NCBI GenBank assembly: GCA_963576735.1
Contig: OY755170.1
Coordinates: forward strand, 17,778,875-17,842,874
DNA: 64,000 nucleotides
From: Bedellia somnulentella
Lineage: Eukaryota > Arthropoda > Insecta > Lepidoptera > Bedelliidae
Direction of reading: 5' to 3'
Part shown: positions 22,751 through 35,414 of the stretch, in pieces
How the letters are laid out: each line of letters begins with the position of its first letter
Position numbering within the stretch: position 1 is the first letter of the stretch
The notes under the pieces: generated by a model
The model's database searches: none
What the model saw: the letters and a program-made list of their open reading frames with translations, nothing else
What the model was told of the DNA's origin: nothing
Translations under genes and position numbers: made by a program

Positions 22751-23960
22751 TTGTTTACTCAGAAAATTGCGTTGTAATTTCTTCCGTGCTCAAACTGTGA
22801 GAGAAATAGGTTTTCAAATGAAGTTATTAAGGTTGCTTTCTTAGGAGTACACTTAAGAATCAATAAATTTACCTCCTGATTATGCAAATGATAAGATAAG
22901 TACGGTATTCGAAGGGCATGCGAACACATAGATCCTGACCGTTATCACGGTACTCCGGGCTAGCGAGCGGAACTATAGCCATATCATCTTATTCAGAGAA
23001 GGCTTGACCTCCTCGTTAGGTACACATAGGCTAATGTGGCATCGTTTGTAATTTAGTCGCATGTGATTATCGTCCCAACAATACACCAATCATAAATACG
23101 TAGATAATTGTAAATAAATTATCATGCCATCGAGATGTAATAAACGATGGTTAAGCTTCGCATTAGCAAAGGCATTCTTTTGAAATAAGGTAAACAAGCA
23201 TATTGTTCTCCACTATGCTATGGTTAGTCATTGTATTTTTATACTGAGTTATGTATGCAAGTGTAGAGTGGGAAACAGTTCGCTTATCAGACTTCAGCAG
23301 TAGAGGTGATTTACGACCGTTCACTATCATGTCTGCAAATGTATCATAGAGCAAAATGCGCACGCGCCGTCCTGAAATAACTTTAAACACTTTTTTATAT
23401 CACTACTTGACACTACTTGATGTTTAGCCATTCGTTACGATGACGTGCTATTCTCTTGCCTATGTTTTATAAATACCGGGTATGTATAGTGTGATCGTTC
23501 CGTTACTTCCTTGTGTGTTGTAAAATGTCATTAAAATTGCGGTCAAGCTGACAGCCATACCTAGCGTCTTCCAGCAATCAAATGAACAATGGATCATTTT
23601 TGTGAGGATCATAATTTAACATTTTCAAATAAATATAAATGAAATTGTACACTAGCGGAACACAGCAGCTCCGCAAAGGTAGTGTTTGTTTTGAAATATA
23701 CATGCTTTTTTTAATCACTGGATATTCCTAACGAAATTTAGCGAGATGATATAAGCCTTATGCAAGTAAAAAGGTTGTAGCATCCTATTGGTGAACAAAA
23801 TATTAGTATCATTTGATTGGCTTTGGAGCTTCTTCATTAACAAACATAAAATACGCCGGTTTCCTCTTTATGACATCATTAGTATTTAGAAAAAAATGAG
23901 TTTGTAGTGTCTAATTTATTTACATCTGAATTTATTATATAGTATATATATAGTATATTG

Positions 23961-24200
23961 ACCGTGTAGCGCCAACTTAGAATGCCATAACTCCTTCCTA
24001 CCCACGGGTGTCGTAAGGGAAGACCAAGGGTATGGGGCCTTTTAAGTGGTTTTTGGGTGCTGCGGTTGGAGACCCATCACCAACGATACTTAATACGTAC
24101 CACCTTCTCCCCTATCAACTTCCAAATGTAGCTGAGGAGTTTCTAGCTCTGAAACTCTGGCTACCCCTTTTAGGGATTATGGGTTTATATGTGTGTATTA
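23961..24200 (+). repeat. Family B short repeat
   Basis: The plus-strand copy is moderately diverged: GTGTAGCGCCAACTTAGAAT, GTTGGAGACCCATCACC, CTCTGGCTACCCC. Confidence 0.7.
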
Positions 24201-25489
24201 AGAATTAAAATAGTAAAACTTGGAGATTTCTTTTTAGTTCTTTACGGCTAGATGCGTTCCCTTTGAATATGGTTTTGTAAAAAAATGAATTTTATTGCAA
24301 AATCGTTATTCAAATGCAGAGAGAAAGATGTTCTTTAATTATCAGAATCATGAACCGATACTTTGAGAAGCAAAGATGTTAGTAACTAAATTTTCATAAA
24401 ACACAGTTAAAACAACATTTGAAAACATACAGAAAATATTTAAAAAATGTGTAGGTCTTGAATACCTCCTACATCCAGAAATAATGTTCCATAAACCTGT
24501 GGAAGTAACTATCTCTGCAGCTCCCGTATACCTTATTCATGGACTGGAGATTGTATCCCCAACACTGCCGCGAACAAGAGGCAAGGAATAAAGATTTCAA
24601 GAGAAACGCGAAGTATGAATCATCGCGATACAATCGAAATATATAGTGTGTTGTTTTTAACACTGGATTCAATTTGTTTCATGTCCAACACATAATTATT
24701 AATAAATCTGACAAAATTTCAAAATGACTAATAAATAGATTATTCATTTGAAAAATGATGTTTCATTCCTAAATACTTAATTCAACCTAGAAATCCACGC
24801 TCCATACCCCGAAGGTGAGGTAGAGTAACTAATATTTCTGGACATCACGTGACAGACCAATCATCGTATCGTATCCGTACATATAATAATAACTCTGGGT
24901 CTAAAAAACATGTTATTGATAATCTACGCATCCGATAACCACATAAATACACGCAATTAAGTTAAAAAATATATTCGCAAATGATGTTATTAGTAATGCA
25001 TCGCCAGCTGCCTTCCCAAAAGTCACATACAGTAGTGTAGTAGTGCAAGGAACCAATCCGAATCAAGTGACTACAAATCCTAACCCTTTGCCAACCTCTT
25101 CGGGGATATACGTCGTGAATGTGTTAATTGAGACGTTTAAGAGTTGACTACAAATGTAATACTCATTGTATTTACCAAAACAACAAGAAAAACTCCAGAA
25201 CACACTTTAGGGTACCATGATGGGTCGCAAGTTAGCGGCAGGGAGCAAAAACGCTTTCTCTTCTGAGGCGTTTTGTTGAGGAATTTTACTGACTGATAAC
25301 TTGAATCCGCTAAACTGCCCTTCACATAGAAAAAACAAATGTTATAAAACACTCTGAGAAAAACCCTCTTGTAAGAGTCTTTACTCTTTAAATTTTAAAA
25401 AATGCATGCCTCTTAAAATATTCTAGATAAAAAGTTTATGAAAACCCACTTGTGGGAGTTCTGTTAGAGCGCCACCTACAGCGGACTCA

Positions 25490-25840
25490 CTCGCACATAG
25501 CAGCGTCTCACTCCTATTCCTACATCTCCTCACAGCCCATATATGTAGGAGCTCGAGCCTACCCTATATAGGGTGATTTGGCCTTAGTCCACCACGCTGG
25601 CCAATTGCGGGTTGGCAGACTAACGACTACTACCATGTTAGTAGCTGTGACCGACGGCTTAACGTGCCCTCCGAAGCACGCAATCATCTTAATTTTCGGA
25701 TAATCAGGTGATTCAACCCTGCAATAGCCTTCCAAACTGGGTTAAATCTTACAAATCAAATTTGTGGGTTTACCCCCCCGGGAATCGAACCCCAGATCTC
25801 CGTACTTGAAGCCAAGCAACCGCTAGACCACGGAGACAGT
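25490..25840 (-). repeat. SINE family E, near full length with tRNA-like head
   Basis: The head (25837-25772, minus) has TGGTCTAGCGGTTGC as A box and GGTTCGATTCC as B box. The body carries GCGTGCTTCGGAGGGCACGT, TAGTAGTCGTTAGTCTGCC and GCGTGGTGGACTAAGGCC. The head resembles a tRNA, but the acceptor strands do not pair well, so it is not a tRNA gene. Confidence 0.75.
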
Positions 25841-26286
25841 CAATTCCTACATCGCGGTTTTAAATGTTTTTCAAGCTAAGCTTACATACAAATTTTTAGT
25901 TGGTACACAGCAGGGTGTACTGGCCAGTATATCTTTGCGGTTTCCACACACCCAATCCAGAGGTTAGCGCTAAAATCCTCTCAAATTTATTTAGTGTTCC
26001 TGTTTGATAGAATATTCCTTAGAAATACAAAAACAGGCTTAGGGTGGGCTATGAACTCAAAATGGCAAGCTTGATGGATGTGGCGACCTCTACTCGGATT
26101 GCACCAGGGACCGCAACGTATGTGTTCACGTTCCCGATTAGGACGATGAAAAAAATGTGTGTTACACCGGACAAAAACTTAGTTAGGTATAAGATCAATG
26201 CGTTTTCTTAGCACCAAAACATTAAGACATGACTATTGTTGTGCCATATGTGCATTTAAATTACAGGTATTTGATTAGCATACTAA

Positions 26287-26338
26287 GTACATATATATAT
26301 ATATATATATATATACCTATATATATATATATATATAT
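26287..26338. repeat. (AT)n microsatellite
   Basis: Two AT runs are separated by ACCT. It could form a cruciform. Confidence 0.9.
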
Positions 26339-26421
26339 TAAAATTAATATGAAATTTATTAGTAATCAGTTACCATCATCTCGACTAATGGTAGTAGCAT
26401 TACCTTAGCTCGTTTTTGTAG

Positions 26422-26450
26422 AGTGGCGGCGGCGGCGGCGGCGGCGGCAG
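26422..26450. repeat. (GGC)n microsatellite
   Basis: About eight GGC units followed by AGCAGC lie only 85 bp from the AT run, in AT-rich intron 2. The minus-strand reading would give an Arg run in a small ORF that has no other support. Confidence 0.85.
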
Positions 26451-28610
26451 CAGTTGATTAACGCGAAGCGCACAATTGGATTAACGTAATCGAGGCAAGG
26501 TTTAGTACCGACGACCGTCATTTCTGCCGACTCCAATTGGAATTTATGAGATATAATGATATTTAGACATATATTCACATAGTATTTTCTAAGACTTTCA
26601 CGATTGCACTTTATAATTAAAAAAACCATTGACTTTCGGATATTTTGATCGCGTGTTATTACATGGTTTTTTAAAGCCCGGCGTTTCGAAAACTTTTCAG
26701 TTATCATGGTCACGGGAAGACTGAGGTGTTATTTGTCATTTAACAGTACTGTAAAATTATTAGTCTCTGCCTACCCCAATGGGTACTAACGGCGTGAGAA
26801 TATGTATGTATGTATAAAATTATTAATACTAACTACTTTCTGAAAATTTATGTTACATTTGCGTTTAATATTTGCTAAGTACAGAAAGAGCAGATACAAT
26901 TAGCTCTTTTTGTACGCTTATTTTAGTTCGTGGAGGGCTATCCATCTTTTTAAAATTATTCTCAAATACATCTACGATGTCTGTCTTAACTCAATCAGGA
27001 AGTTTTGTGGTTATCTGGATCGATGAAATATATACAAGTGTCTTGTTTGTGAGTGAAGTCACATGGAAAGTGTAGTGCAGACAATGCTGTCGCGTGGTTA
27101 TACCTCTTTGAAGGTAGGTTTATTGAACTATTCAAGGCGGTTGGACTAAAGTCTCCTCAAGCTCGATATGACTACACCATTAAAACTTTCTAAAAGCTCG
27201 AACGAACACTTCACAGGTGAATGATTTTGGTAAAATTATTCCAATTGATATTCACACTTTACGTGTTATTTAGGATGAGGAAAAACGAGCAAAATCTCAC
27301 ATGAGACTTGGTTAGCGAGTTCGCATGACGCGACTAACCGATGTTTATATTTTTCATCAGTATTCGTTAACACGAACTAGAGCAACTATGTCCTCTGAAA
27401 TGTGAACGCAACCTCCCGTATACGGAATTCTGCAATATTTATCTCGCATTAGCACCTCCATTGTTATTTTGCTCAGAAAGGCAGGCTGGTGTGTTTACCT
27501 CACCGGATCGCCAAAATACTGCCTCGCTCGCTTCACTGATCTAACACGTTACGCAGCGACCAATCATACTTTGTTTTTATTAGATCTTTGTACGGACACG
27601 CGAATTATGCAACTGTATTCAAAACATATGTATAAGAAGTGTAATGATTTACAACATTGAGTCATCGCGTGTTATGTATTTCGTTATATTTCCGGTAAAA
27701 TATAAGAAAGGCTTCGAAGCTGCGAATTACGAACGAAAAAAGAAACAAAACAGTAATACTTCTATTGAAGTTATTCGCATAACGCTAACAAACCAGTTTT
27801 TTCAACGCTACTGGCAATTTGATTTAAACCATCGCATATGCAACTTATTTTTTAAAGATAAGTTTTACAGTCGTATAATGGTGTTTACTTCAAAGTAGTT
27901 AACCAGCTTAAATATAACCATATGAACGTCCATCAGTGTTACAGCATGAAGAGTTCGTAATCATAGCATGAGAACATCCGGTCTACTTTTGGTATATTTC
28001 CTGTGCATTGCCTGGTTTTCAAATCACAGCAGTATACTACTGAGGTACGGAGAGAATAGTACAACACAACATTTTCATTGAAATCATAAGAGGTGATGGC
28101 AAGCAAGTTTAGTCTCTCAATAGCTTTATTTTATTCTGCGATCTTAAACACATCTTCTTATAGTTGTTGTTACGACGAACTCTTCTTGAGGAAAACTCAT
28201 ATACAATACGGGGTGAATAAATTATTACTGGTTCCGAGATCCAATCTACAAATCACGACGCATGTACTGACTTCAATTGAACATCAAAAAAGCATTGTGA
28301 ATACAATGGTGATAATGCGTTAATTTACAAGTTTGACTTATATGTTTTCTTTGCATGGAATGAGAAAGTTACGTAGGTACAAAGATAAAATTATTTCTAA
28401 ATGCGAGTAACTATCATTGTTACAATAAATAGCATGCAGCTAGAACGTGACTTCTATTTGCTAGAACCACAGCTCACAATACAACAACGGAGGAGACGTT
28501 ATTGGTGCTACATGTTACGTGATGTATCATCGTAATTCTAATCAGTCAACGAATTTTTCAATACACAATTAGTGAACAATAAAATTAATTTAGAAGTAAG
28601 TCACACTTAC

Positions 28611-28661
28611 TTGACATTATTCCTCATGTTGTAGCTCGTCGGGATGTAGTCTGCGTCGCCA
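28611..28661 (-). CDS. Neprilysin-like gene, exon 2 (cytosolic tail)
   Basis: This is a 51-bp exon between a good acceptor (GTTGTTTCAG) and a perfect donor (GTAAGTGTG). It encodes GDADYIPTSYNMRNNV plus two bases of Lys. It starts with the third base of a codon, so either exon 1a (AG|T, Ser) or candidate exon 1b (TG|T, Cys) can join to it in frame. The product is the short N-terminal cytosolic tail that precedes the membrane anchor. Confidence 0.9.
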
Positions 28662-28786
28662 CTGAAACAACGAAAACAGTCAGTTAACTCTCTCAACTTT
28701 GCCGATAAGTCTATTTCCTAATTTGGTAATTCATAAAATCCAATTAGTCGAGTATTGTTATATAGAATGAAAAAATCTAAACTGAC

Positions 28787-28994
28787 CACGCGTCCTTGCT
28801 CGAGTCCACTATCGGGGTCATTGCGGTAACTCACAAAGTGGTAATGCAATATCCAGCGATTATATTAAAGTAGGTGTGCCAGGGAAACAATGGCTGCGGG
28901 CGGATGCATCGGCCCCGCGGAGTAGGACGGTCGTGGCGCGTGGCGCGGCTCGTGGCGCGGCTCGCGGCGCCGGCCGGGTCCAGTGACGCGGACT
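28787..28994 (-). CDS. Neprilysin-like gene, candidate alternative first exon 1b
   Basis: An ATG at 28821-28819 opens MTPIVDSSKDA and then two bases (TG) before a possible donor GTCAGT at 28786. Joining to exon 2 across a 125-bp intron gives Cys and continues into GDADYIP in the right frame. The ATG has a G at -3. Upstream is a CpG-rich block (about 28880-29060) in otherwise AT-rich DNA, with an arthropod-type initiator TCAGT at 28996-28992 and no TATA box. The leader would hold a 14-codon upstream ORF (28909-28865). GTCAGT is a less common donor. The exon is inferred from sequence only and has no transcript support. Confidence 0.5.
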
Positions 28995-29060
28995 GATTTT
29001 ACACTAATGCAGGATCTGCGCCGGACTCCGCGAGCGATGTGATCTACCCAAGACTAGCTG
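28880..29060 (-). promoter_or_regulatory. CpG-rich block, candidate second promoter
   Basis: About 180 bp dense in CpG and in GCG/CGC words stand out from AT-rich intron 1. They lie directly upstream (minus strand) of candidate exon 1b and contain a TCAGT initiator at 28996-28992. No TATA element is seen. The only comparable GC enrichment in non-coding host sequence is at the main promoter near 39.9-40.0 kb. Confidence 0.45.
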
Positions 29061-29739
29061 GCCTCTGCCGAAACTCATAAATTATACCCGATGAAAGAAA
29101 CTAAATATCTCGCTCGGCTCTAGTGATGCTACGATCTCTGGCGTGACACCGCTGTACACGTTACTCAAACGTATATAGGATCCAATTTATTAATCAACCA
29201 TACACGAATTATTACGACACCATACTAATTTATGTAAAGATTTCATATGTGGCGATGTCGCACACAATACAATCAATCGTTCGGGAGATAAACACGACTC
29301 ATAGGTCGAAGATGATAGCCAAACAATATTGTTTTGGTGATACTGAATATTTCGGTAGCGGAAGATAATGTATGAATATAGTCATTAAAGTAATATTGAC
29401 GTTGAGCGTAGTAGAATTTTAACATTGTAAGAACAATGCAATTCAATGATAATGTCAGTCAACAAACGTAAGCCTGTACTAATATAAGATGATCAACTTT
29501 CTAAAAAGTAGACACCACAGTCGCGCTAATTATGGTTTCTCAAGATACAGAAAGCTAGACCTGCTTTTCCGGATGTTGTCGCTGCCTATAACATTTATGT
29601 AAAAGGGTTTTTCACCAACTTCTTTATCTGGGAAACCTGTAGACAGTAAGTTATTTTTTACCGAGTTAAATATTTCATTGGTAGCTTAGTGAAGAAACTT
29701 GACCTTTAATATATAGAGTTCACGTGTATGAATAGTAGA

Positions 29740-29962
29740 ATAAAAGAGCATGTATGAAAAGATTAATGGATGTAAACGAAGCCAGAGAGGTTTGCCAGGA
29801 TCGATCGATAGTCTCTGCCTACCCCAATGGGAACTAACGGTGTGAGACTATGTATGTATGTATGTATGTATGTTCACATGTAATGTATAGGTTATTATTT
29901 CTAATTCCTTATCTCTGGCTACCCCTTCTAGGTATTTACAAACTTGAGTATATGTATGTAGT
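29740..29962 (+). repeat. Family C fragment followed by family B tail
   Basis: GCATGTATGAAAAGATTAAT, GTAAACGAAGCCAGAGAGG and TAGTCTCTGCCTACCCCAATG with a (GTAT)n tail repeat the minus-strand element at 5440-5660. A family B tail (TCTGGCTACCCCTTCTAGG) follows at 29908-29962. Confidence 0.6.
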
Positions 29963-31244
29963 TTACAAAGTTTCTTTTGTAGTTTTATTGTAACAGTTAT
30001 TCTGTTTTTTGAGAGCAGATAAATTATTTAACAAAAAATGACAAACTCTTTCGTAATAATACGGAGTTTTAAGTAGTGTTTACACTATTTTTTTATTGTA
30101 AATAGATTATCATTTGACTTATGCGGTTTGGTATTTGTGATAAGTACAAAAAGTTGTGTTCCTCACATTCAGTTTCAAATAATTGCTCATACTATGAAAA
30201 ATTACCATCAAAATCGTATGAGAAATGGCACGCTACTTGTAAATAGGTCCCCTTTCTCCGACACGAGCGGCGGACGTCATATGTGTCGCCAACGGTTGAT
30301 ATACCCCCGCGATAGCACCTCTCCGACCAAGTTCCGAATACACACGACAAACCTGCACTTAATGAAAGCTATCTGCTGGAAAACTTTTGATAGAATTTCT
30401 GAACGTCATAGTATCCGCCTCACTTCACCCAATATTATTTAACTCGATAAATAATTCATGATTATTCTAAGTTCTGCGTGCGTATGATGTGGCACGTGTT
30501 GCCGCCAGGTATAATTTATTTATGAGTTTCATCTCGTTTCAAGTTCACCCTAGCACTAGATTAATTAAAATTCATTGTCATTATCATCGGAACATACGCA
30601 CACACTACATACGTTTAGCATCATCTGGAAAACATGTCTGATTTTATTTATTACTTATTCGTCATCCTTTGCTGAGAGGGTTGGTAGATAGTGTTTTGAT
30701 AAAATGGGTTCTAAATAGTCGATTCTATTTTTTACTGTATGCTAAACAGTTTTTTTCTGTTTGTGTATAATTAATAAAACATCAAAAGTACCAAATCTCT
30801 GTTCGATGTAGATATTTTTTTATTTTATTTTTATAGGAGATATGATATATGTATAAATATATATGTATATATATATATATACATATACATTATTTATCTT
30901 GTAGATATTTATCTAGCTCTACAAATAATATTTATAAAGAGAAAATTTGCTTGTGTGTAATGAACGGGCTTTGAAAATATTAACTCGTTATAAAAAATCT
31001 TATACCAATTAATATGACAACTTTCAGAATGGCACACCAATACTTTGATAATATAGCAGTTTTCGGTGCAAAATTTACGACTCTTTGTTTTGACGAGTCG
31101 GGCGTATGACAGTAATTTTATTGTTCAGCACAGGTTTAGCATTATTCACTTTTTATATTGTTGGACTCAAACTTTACTATGCCTGTGGTGCTATTTTTGA
31201 AGTTCCTGTACCATTATCCATGAATTAATCTACATTCAGTGGTT

Positions 31245-31500
31245 TGCCGAGTAGTGCCGGCTTAGAATGTCATGGTGTCGTAAAAGGCGACTAAGGGTAT
31301 GGAGCTTTTTTATGTGGCTTTAAGGCGATGTGGTAAGAGACCCATCACTAATACAATCAATAGTACTTCATTTCTACCATCCTCTCCACTATCAACTTCC
31401 AAATTTGGCTGAGGAGTGTCTAGCTCTGAAGCTCTGGCTACCTTTTATTGGGAGTTAAGGCCGTGAGTATTTATATGTATGTATGAGTAGTATGTATGTA
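31245..31500 (+). repeat. Family B short repeat
   Basis: The plus-strand copy, GAGTAGTGCCGGCTTAGAAT to GTGAGTATTTATATGTATG, lacks about 20 bases of the head. A short minus-strand family B tail lies at 31818-31893. Confidence 0.7.
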
Positions 31501-32109
31501 TGTCAGTGGTGCGCAATAAAAATAAAAACTAATTTTAACCTTTTTTTAATTTATTCCTACTGTCTGAGTTTATATTAATTTATCTGTACAATAAATCTAT
31601 CTGTATTTTAACCTAACTTTCGTCTCTTAGTAACCGAAAGCATGTCCACATTGTAAGCAGTACCTCACCTAATACTATAAACTTATTATTTAGTATCGGT
31701 ATCCGCAAAGAACCCTGCGCAGAGGGAGTGCCGCCATCAACTATGTAGAGCTGATCACGAACAGCACTTTGCGTACATTGTTAACCATTACTACTTTAGG
31801 TCACTATAGCAACTACAAACATACATTTATTCACGGCTATAAATGCCTAGAAAGGGTAGCCAGAGCTTCGGAATAAGAAATTCATCAGAGGAATCATCTG
31901 CAACAATACATATCTTAGAATACCTTTGTACCATTAATGGTAAATCAGAAACAGTAATGTGCCAAGTATAGAACCTTGAGGGACGCCCGTCTCTATTTCT
32001 GATCCCTCCGACGTAGTTCCATTAATATTAAACTTTATTAATTATTCCAAGAATATAATTGCGTTTAAATGCGGTACAGGTCCAAAACTACAACTATACC
32101 TTTAATGAT

Positions 32110-32382
32110 AAATGTTTTTTTAAAAGTAATCCTTACTTATATTATAAATCAGAAAGGGAATTTGTTGGTTTGTTCTGCTTTCACGCCGTAGCTACTAAAA
32201 CGATTGCTTTGAAATTTTGCAGACGTATATTTAGAAACCTGAATAAAATAATAGGGTACTTTTTATCCCCGAAAAAATATATTTCCGAAGGAAATCGTGG
32301 AAATGAAAAGTTTTGCTTTTTACAGCAATATATAATATACCGAATTCCACTCGGGCGAAGCCGTAGGCGGAAAGCTAGTAAT
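32110..32382 (+). repeat. Dispersed LINE-tail-like repeat ending CGGGCGAAGCCG
   Basis: It reads TTGTTGGTTTGTTCTGCTTT, then GAAATTTTGCAGACGTATAT, GGGTACTTTTTATCCCCG and CACTCGGGCGAAGCCGTAGG, ending in GCTAGTA. This order of phrases is widespread in moth genomes. Related ends occur at 53778-53815 and 63574-63605. Confidence 0.55.
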
Positions 32383-32408
32383 CGAATAAATTGTTTACTA
32401 GTACGATT

Positions 32409-32769
32409 ACATAACATAAACGTTCACGCCGAATATCCCCGAAGGGGTTGGCAGAGGTACTAATACTTCTGAACATCACGTGACTTTGTCACCTGGTGTT
32501 CAGAGTACCCACGTTTTGCATGGACAGTGTACTCACGTGATAGGGGGCAGGCCTATCGCCGTTTTGTACGAATACACTGTCACATGACTAAGTACAACTC
32601 AGCCATGTGGGTTTCCTCACGATGTTTTGCGTCACCGTTAACAACCATGATAAATTAACCACACATATGTCTTTAGAAAAGACAAATTGGTGTAGGCCCG
32701 TCCCAGGATTGGAACTCACGCCCTTCTGTTTTTCGGGCGGGTGTTCTTACCCACTGGACTATCATGTCA
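32409..32769 (-). repeat. SINE family A, copy 3
   Basis: This is a full-length copy on the minus strand, from an ATAACAT tail to a head with TAGTCCAGTGGG. The B-box region is altered (GTTCCAATCC), and the anticodon-arm region is replaced by a CCCGCCCGAAAAACAG stretch unlike the other copies. It lies just after a LINE-tail-like repeat at 32110-32380. Confidence 0.82.
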
Positions 32770-32825
32770 TATACTAGTACGATTACTACTACTAATTGCG
32801 GTTTCGAGGAGGTACTACAAAATAT

Positions 32826-33046
32826 AGCTGCGTAGCGTCAGCTTAGAATGGCACTCTCCCATTTCTTAACGTGCGTGGGTGTTCGTAATAGACGACTACG
32901 GTAGGGGGGCTTCGTGATTTTTGGGCGATGCAACCCATCACTAAAACCAGCTTAATTTTACTATATTTTCCCCACTCAACTTCTAAAAGTGGCTGAGGAA
33001 TTTCTTATTTTAAAGCTCTAGCTAAAATTTATAGCCGTGAGTATAT
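32826..33046 (+). repeat. Family B short repeat
   Basis: Plus-strand copy, diverged (GTAGCGTCAGCTTAGAATGG to GCCGTGAGTATATGTATTA). A minus-strand tail fragment of the same family follows at 33076-33142, giving a tail-to-tail pair. Confidence 0.65.
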
Positions 33047-35414
33047 GTATTAACAAATTTTACAGCATTCTATATACATACATACACACGGCTATAAATC
33101 CCTAGAAGGGGTAGCCAGAGCTAAGGAATTAGAAATTCCTCTATATAAACCCTATAAATGTCTAGCAGCAACATTTCACCTTTTTCACCTTTGTCCAAGT
33201 AAAAACTCAAATGTAATTTGTAAACCTAACCCAAATTAACTTTAGAATCAGGTATACAGAAAGTAAAACGTTTTATAAAACTTCGTTTAAGAAATTGTGT
33301 TCACTTCTCTGCCCCACTCCTATTACCCAAAGGCAGATCATATGAAGAATTAAAATTAATTAAACTCAATTCTACACATCATCGGAAATTTATTTATTTA
33401 CTCAACTCAACATATAACATGAGGATAACTATTTATTGTCCATTGATTCCGTCCAAATGGGCCTTTTCCAGTGTCAGTGTCTTCATGTCACACTTATTCA
33501 CATCATTATTGAGGGCTTAAATCAATTATTGTTAATTTAGTTTATGGTTGCTCAAATACCTTAATTAGTTATATGATATTTGAGTAAATAAATACCAAAT
33601 ACCATTCTTATCATTTTCCTCATTAAACGCCAATTAAGCGTTGATAATGGTTAGTAAACAAGGTGGCATAAGGCGTATAACTATGAAAAGATCGAGTAGG
33701 CATGAACTAAATTAGTAATGGAAATAAAAAGACGTATGAAATACAAAAGGCTATCCTCCCGTTGCCTCTCAAGAGGTGGACGAGGGCAGCCACTGCGTCA
33801 TCTGCGAACCTGTGTACTGTGTATTGTATAATAATAAAATAGTTTTAGCAGTTGGAAAGCGATTCTTCCCATTATCGTAAAATGGACCGCGGCCGTAAAA
33901 ACACCCCTCCTATAAAACGTTCACTTCCACAGTTCCACTGCAGCACACTACTCTATTACGTTTATCAGTTTCAACGTAGCCGATAATAATTGTGCTCTTG
34001 TTTCCAGTGAAATTTGCACGTTAATTGCTGATGTTGCCTTGGGATTGAGTCTAAGGAGGATTTACTATGATTGGATTCATATATGGCGTATTTGATAATA
34101 GTATGCGATGAGTTTGAAGGCTTCAATTAGTAATTAATATGTCTATACAAATACATTTGGTGGGAATAAATTTTAGAACTGTGGTACCCTCAACCTAATA
34201 ATGTCTTTAATGGCAGTTACAGTCATTTATATTTTTATTGTACTTATTTTAGAAACAAAATAATTAAATATTAAGTCATTATTGTTTTGACTTCGGATTA
34301 AGGTTATTTAGGTTTGTTTATTTGTATTAGTTCAAACCCTCAGTATATAATGTCTTTCAATACTAAAAAGTTGCACACGTCTTTCGCAAGGTATGTATGA
34401 TCATTAACAAAGCGATATAAATAATGCTTCTAGGATATAAGTAAAACATTGCCCACCCCGTCGAGACCTAATCGCGTGAGAGTGAAAAACCAGCACATCA
34501 CATATAATCCACTTCAAGTCAGTTCGATCAAGGTCTTTTAACTCCATAAATATAAATAAAGTTGTTTTTCTTTTCTTGAATTCAATCCAAACAAATTATA
34601 TCTATTGCTGAAGCACCCCTACACTGAAAAACTAAAAAAATAATCATCGACACATTGCGCATGATATTTACGAGTAATAAAAATATGATATACGATGTAG
34701 CTGGTTCTCCTTATATCTCTGCTGTATAATATTAATAATAACCAACAGATACAGAATACCGTGCCGCATTGAGATGAAAAGAACATTATAAAACAGCTAT
34801 TTTTTTTCAGACAAACAAGGATGAACTTATGTTTGCCTGTTTATGAGATTCTATTGTATTTTATCGCTTTATGATATGACTGATGTTAGAAAATATTTAT
34901 CGTAATACGTTTACATATATTTCATATGTATAAAATTAAAAACTGACCGAATGACTTAGAATCAACGCACAACCGAAACTACTATACCTAGAGTCTTGGA
35001 ATTTGTACAGAAATCCGGTCTTATGTCACGGAGACGAAGTTGCGCGCGGGTCCACAAAGTATGAAAATGAAGATCAATATATTGTAGAAACAGTTGGCAG
35101 ACGGGTACTAATTAATAAATAAATGGGTATTTAAAACGATCTCAGGCAAAGAAACGAAAGCGTAGTTCGGTTTGACGAGTCTTAGAGACATATAGTTCTA
35201 GTCATGGTTTCTATCTGCTTCCTATTGGCGTTCTACGCTATCAGTGTATTTCTAAAGCGCAATATACACTGACCTTCCCGACTAACTATGTATGAAAACT
35301 AGTCCGCCGACAAAAAGGTAAATAAACCTCTAAAATGGCTTAGGTTTAAATAATAAATATAGGGAACATCTTTAAGACACCTATTACACCTTTGACCAAG
35401 TAAAAACTCAATTT

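Larger units (their letters stand above)
8186..28610. other. Intron 2 (20.4 kb), largely transposon-derived
   Basis: This intron holds an RTE-like remnant, SINEs A, E and F, the 15625 MITE, the truncated Dong copy, the 440-bp MITE, fold-back elements and several family B repeats, each listed separately. The stretches 8186-10830, 11230-12470, 14240-15240, 19560-20590, 24210-25070 and 26820-28600 show only AT-rich sequence with no feature I can support. Confidence 0.6.

Noticed and set aside
25772..25837. Functional tRNA gene at the SINE E head
   Set aside because: The acceptor strands do not pair, and a SINE body found elsewhere in the window follows it.
26405..26713. Minus-strand 102-codon frame ending in an Arg run
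   Set aside because: The Arg run is a GGC microsatellite, and the rest has no recognisable composition, splice context or homology.
30128..30442. Plus-strand 104-codon frame
   Set aside because: Its composition is what AT-rich random sequence would give, with no domain, start context or neighbouring exon.
32059..32463. Plus-strand 134-codon frame
   Set aside because: It runs through a LINE-tail-like repeat and into a SINE on the other strand, so it is a chance frame.
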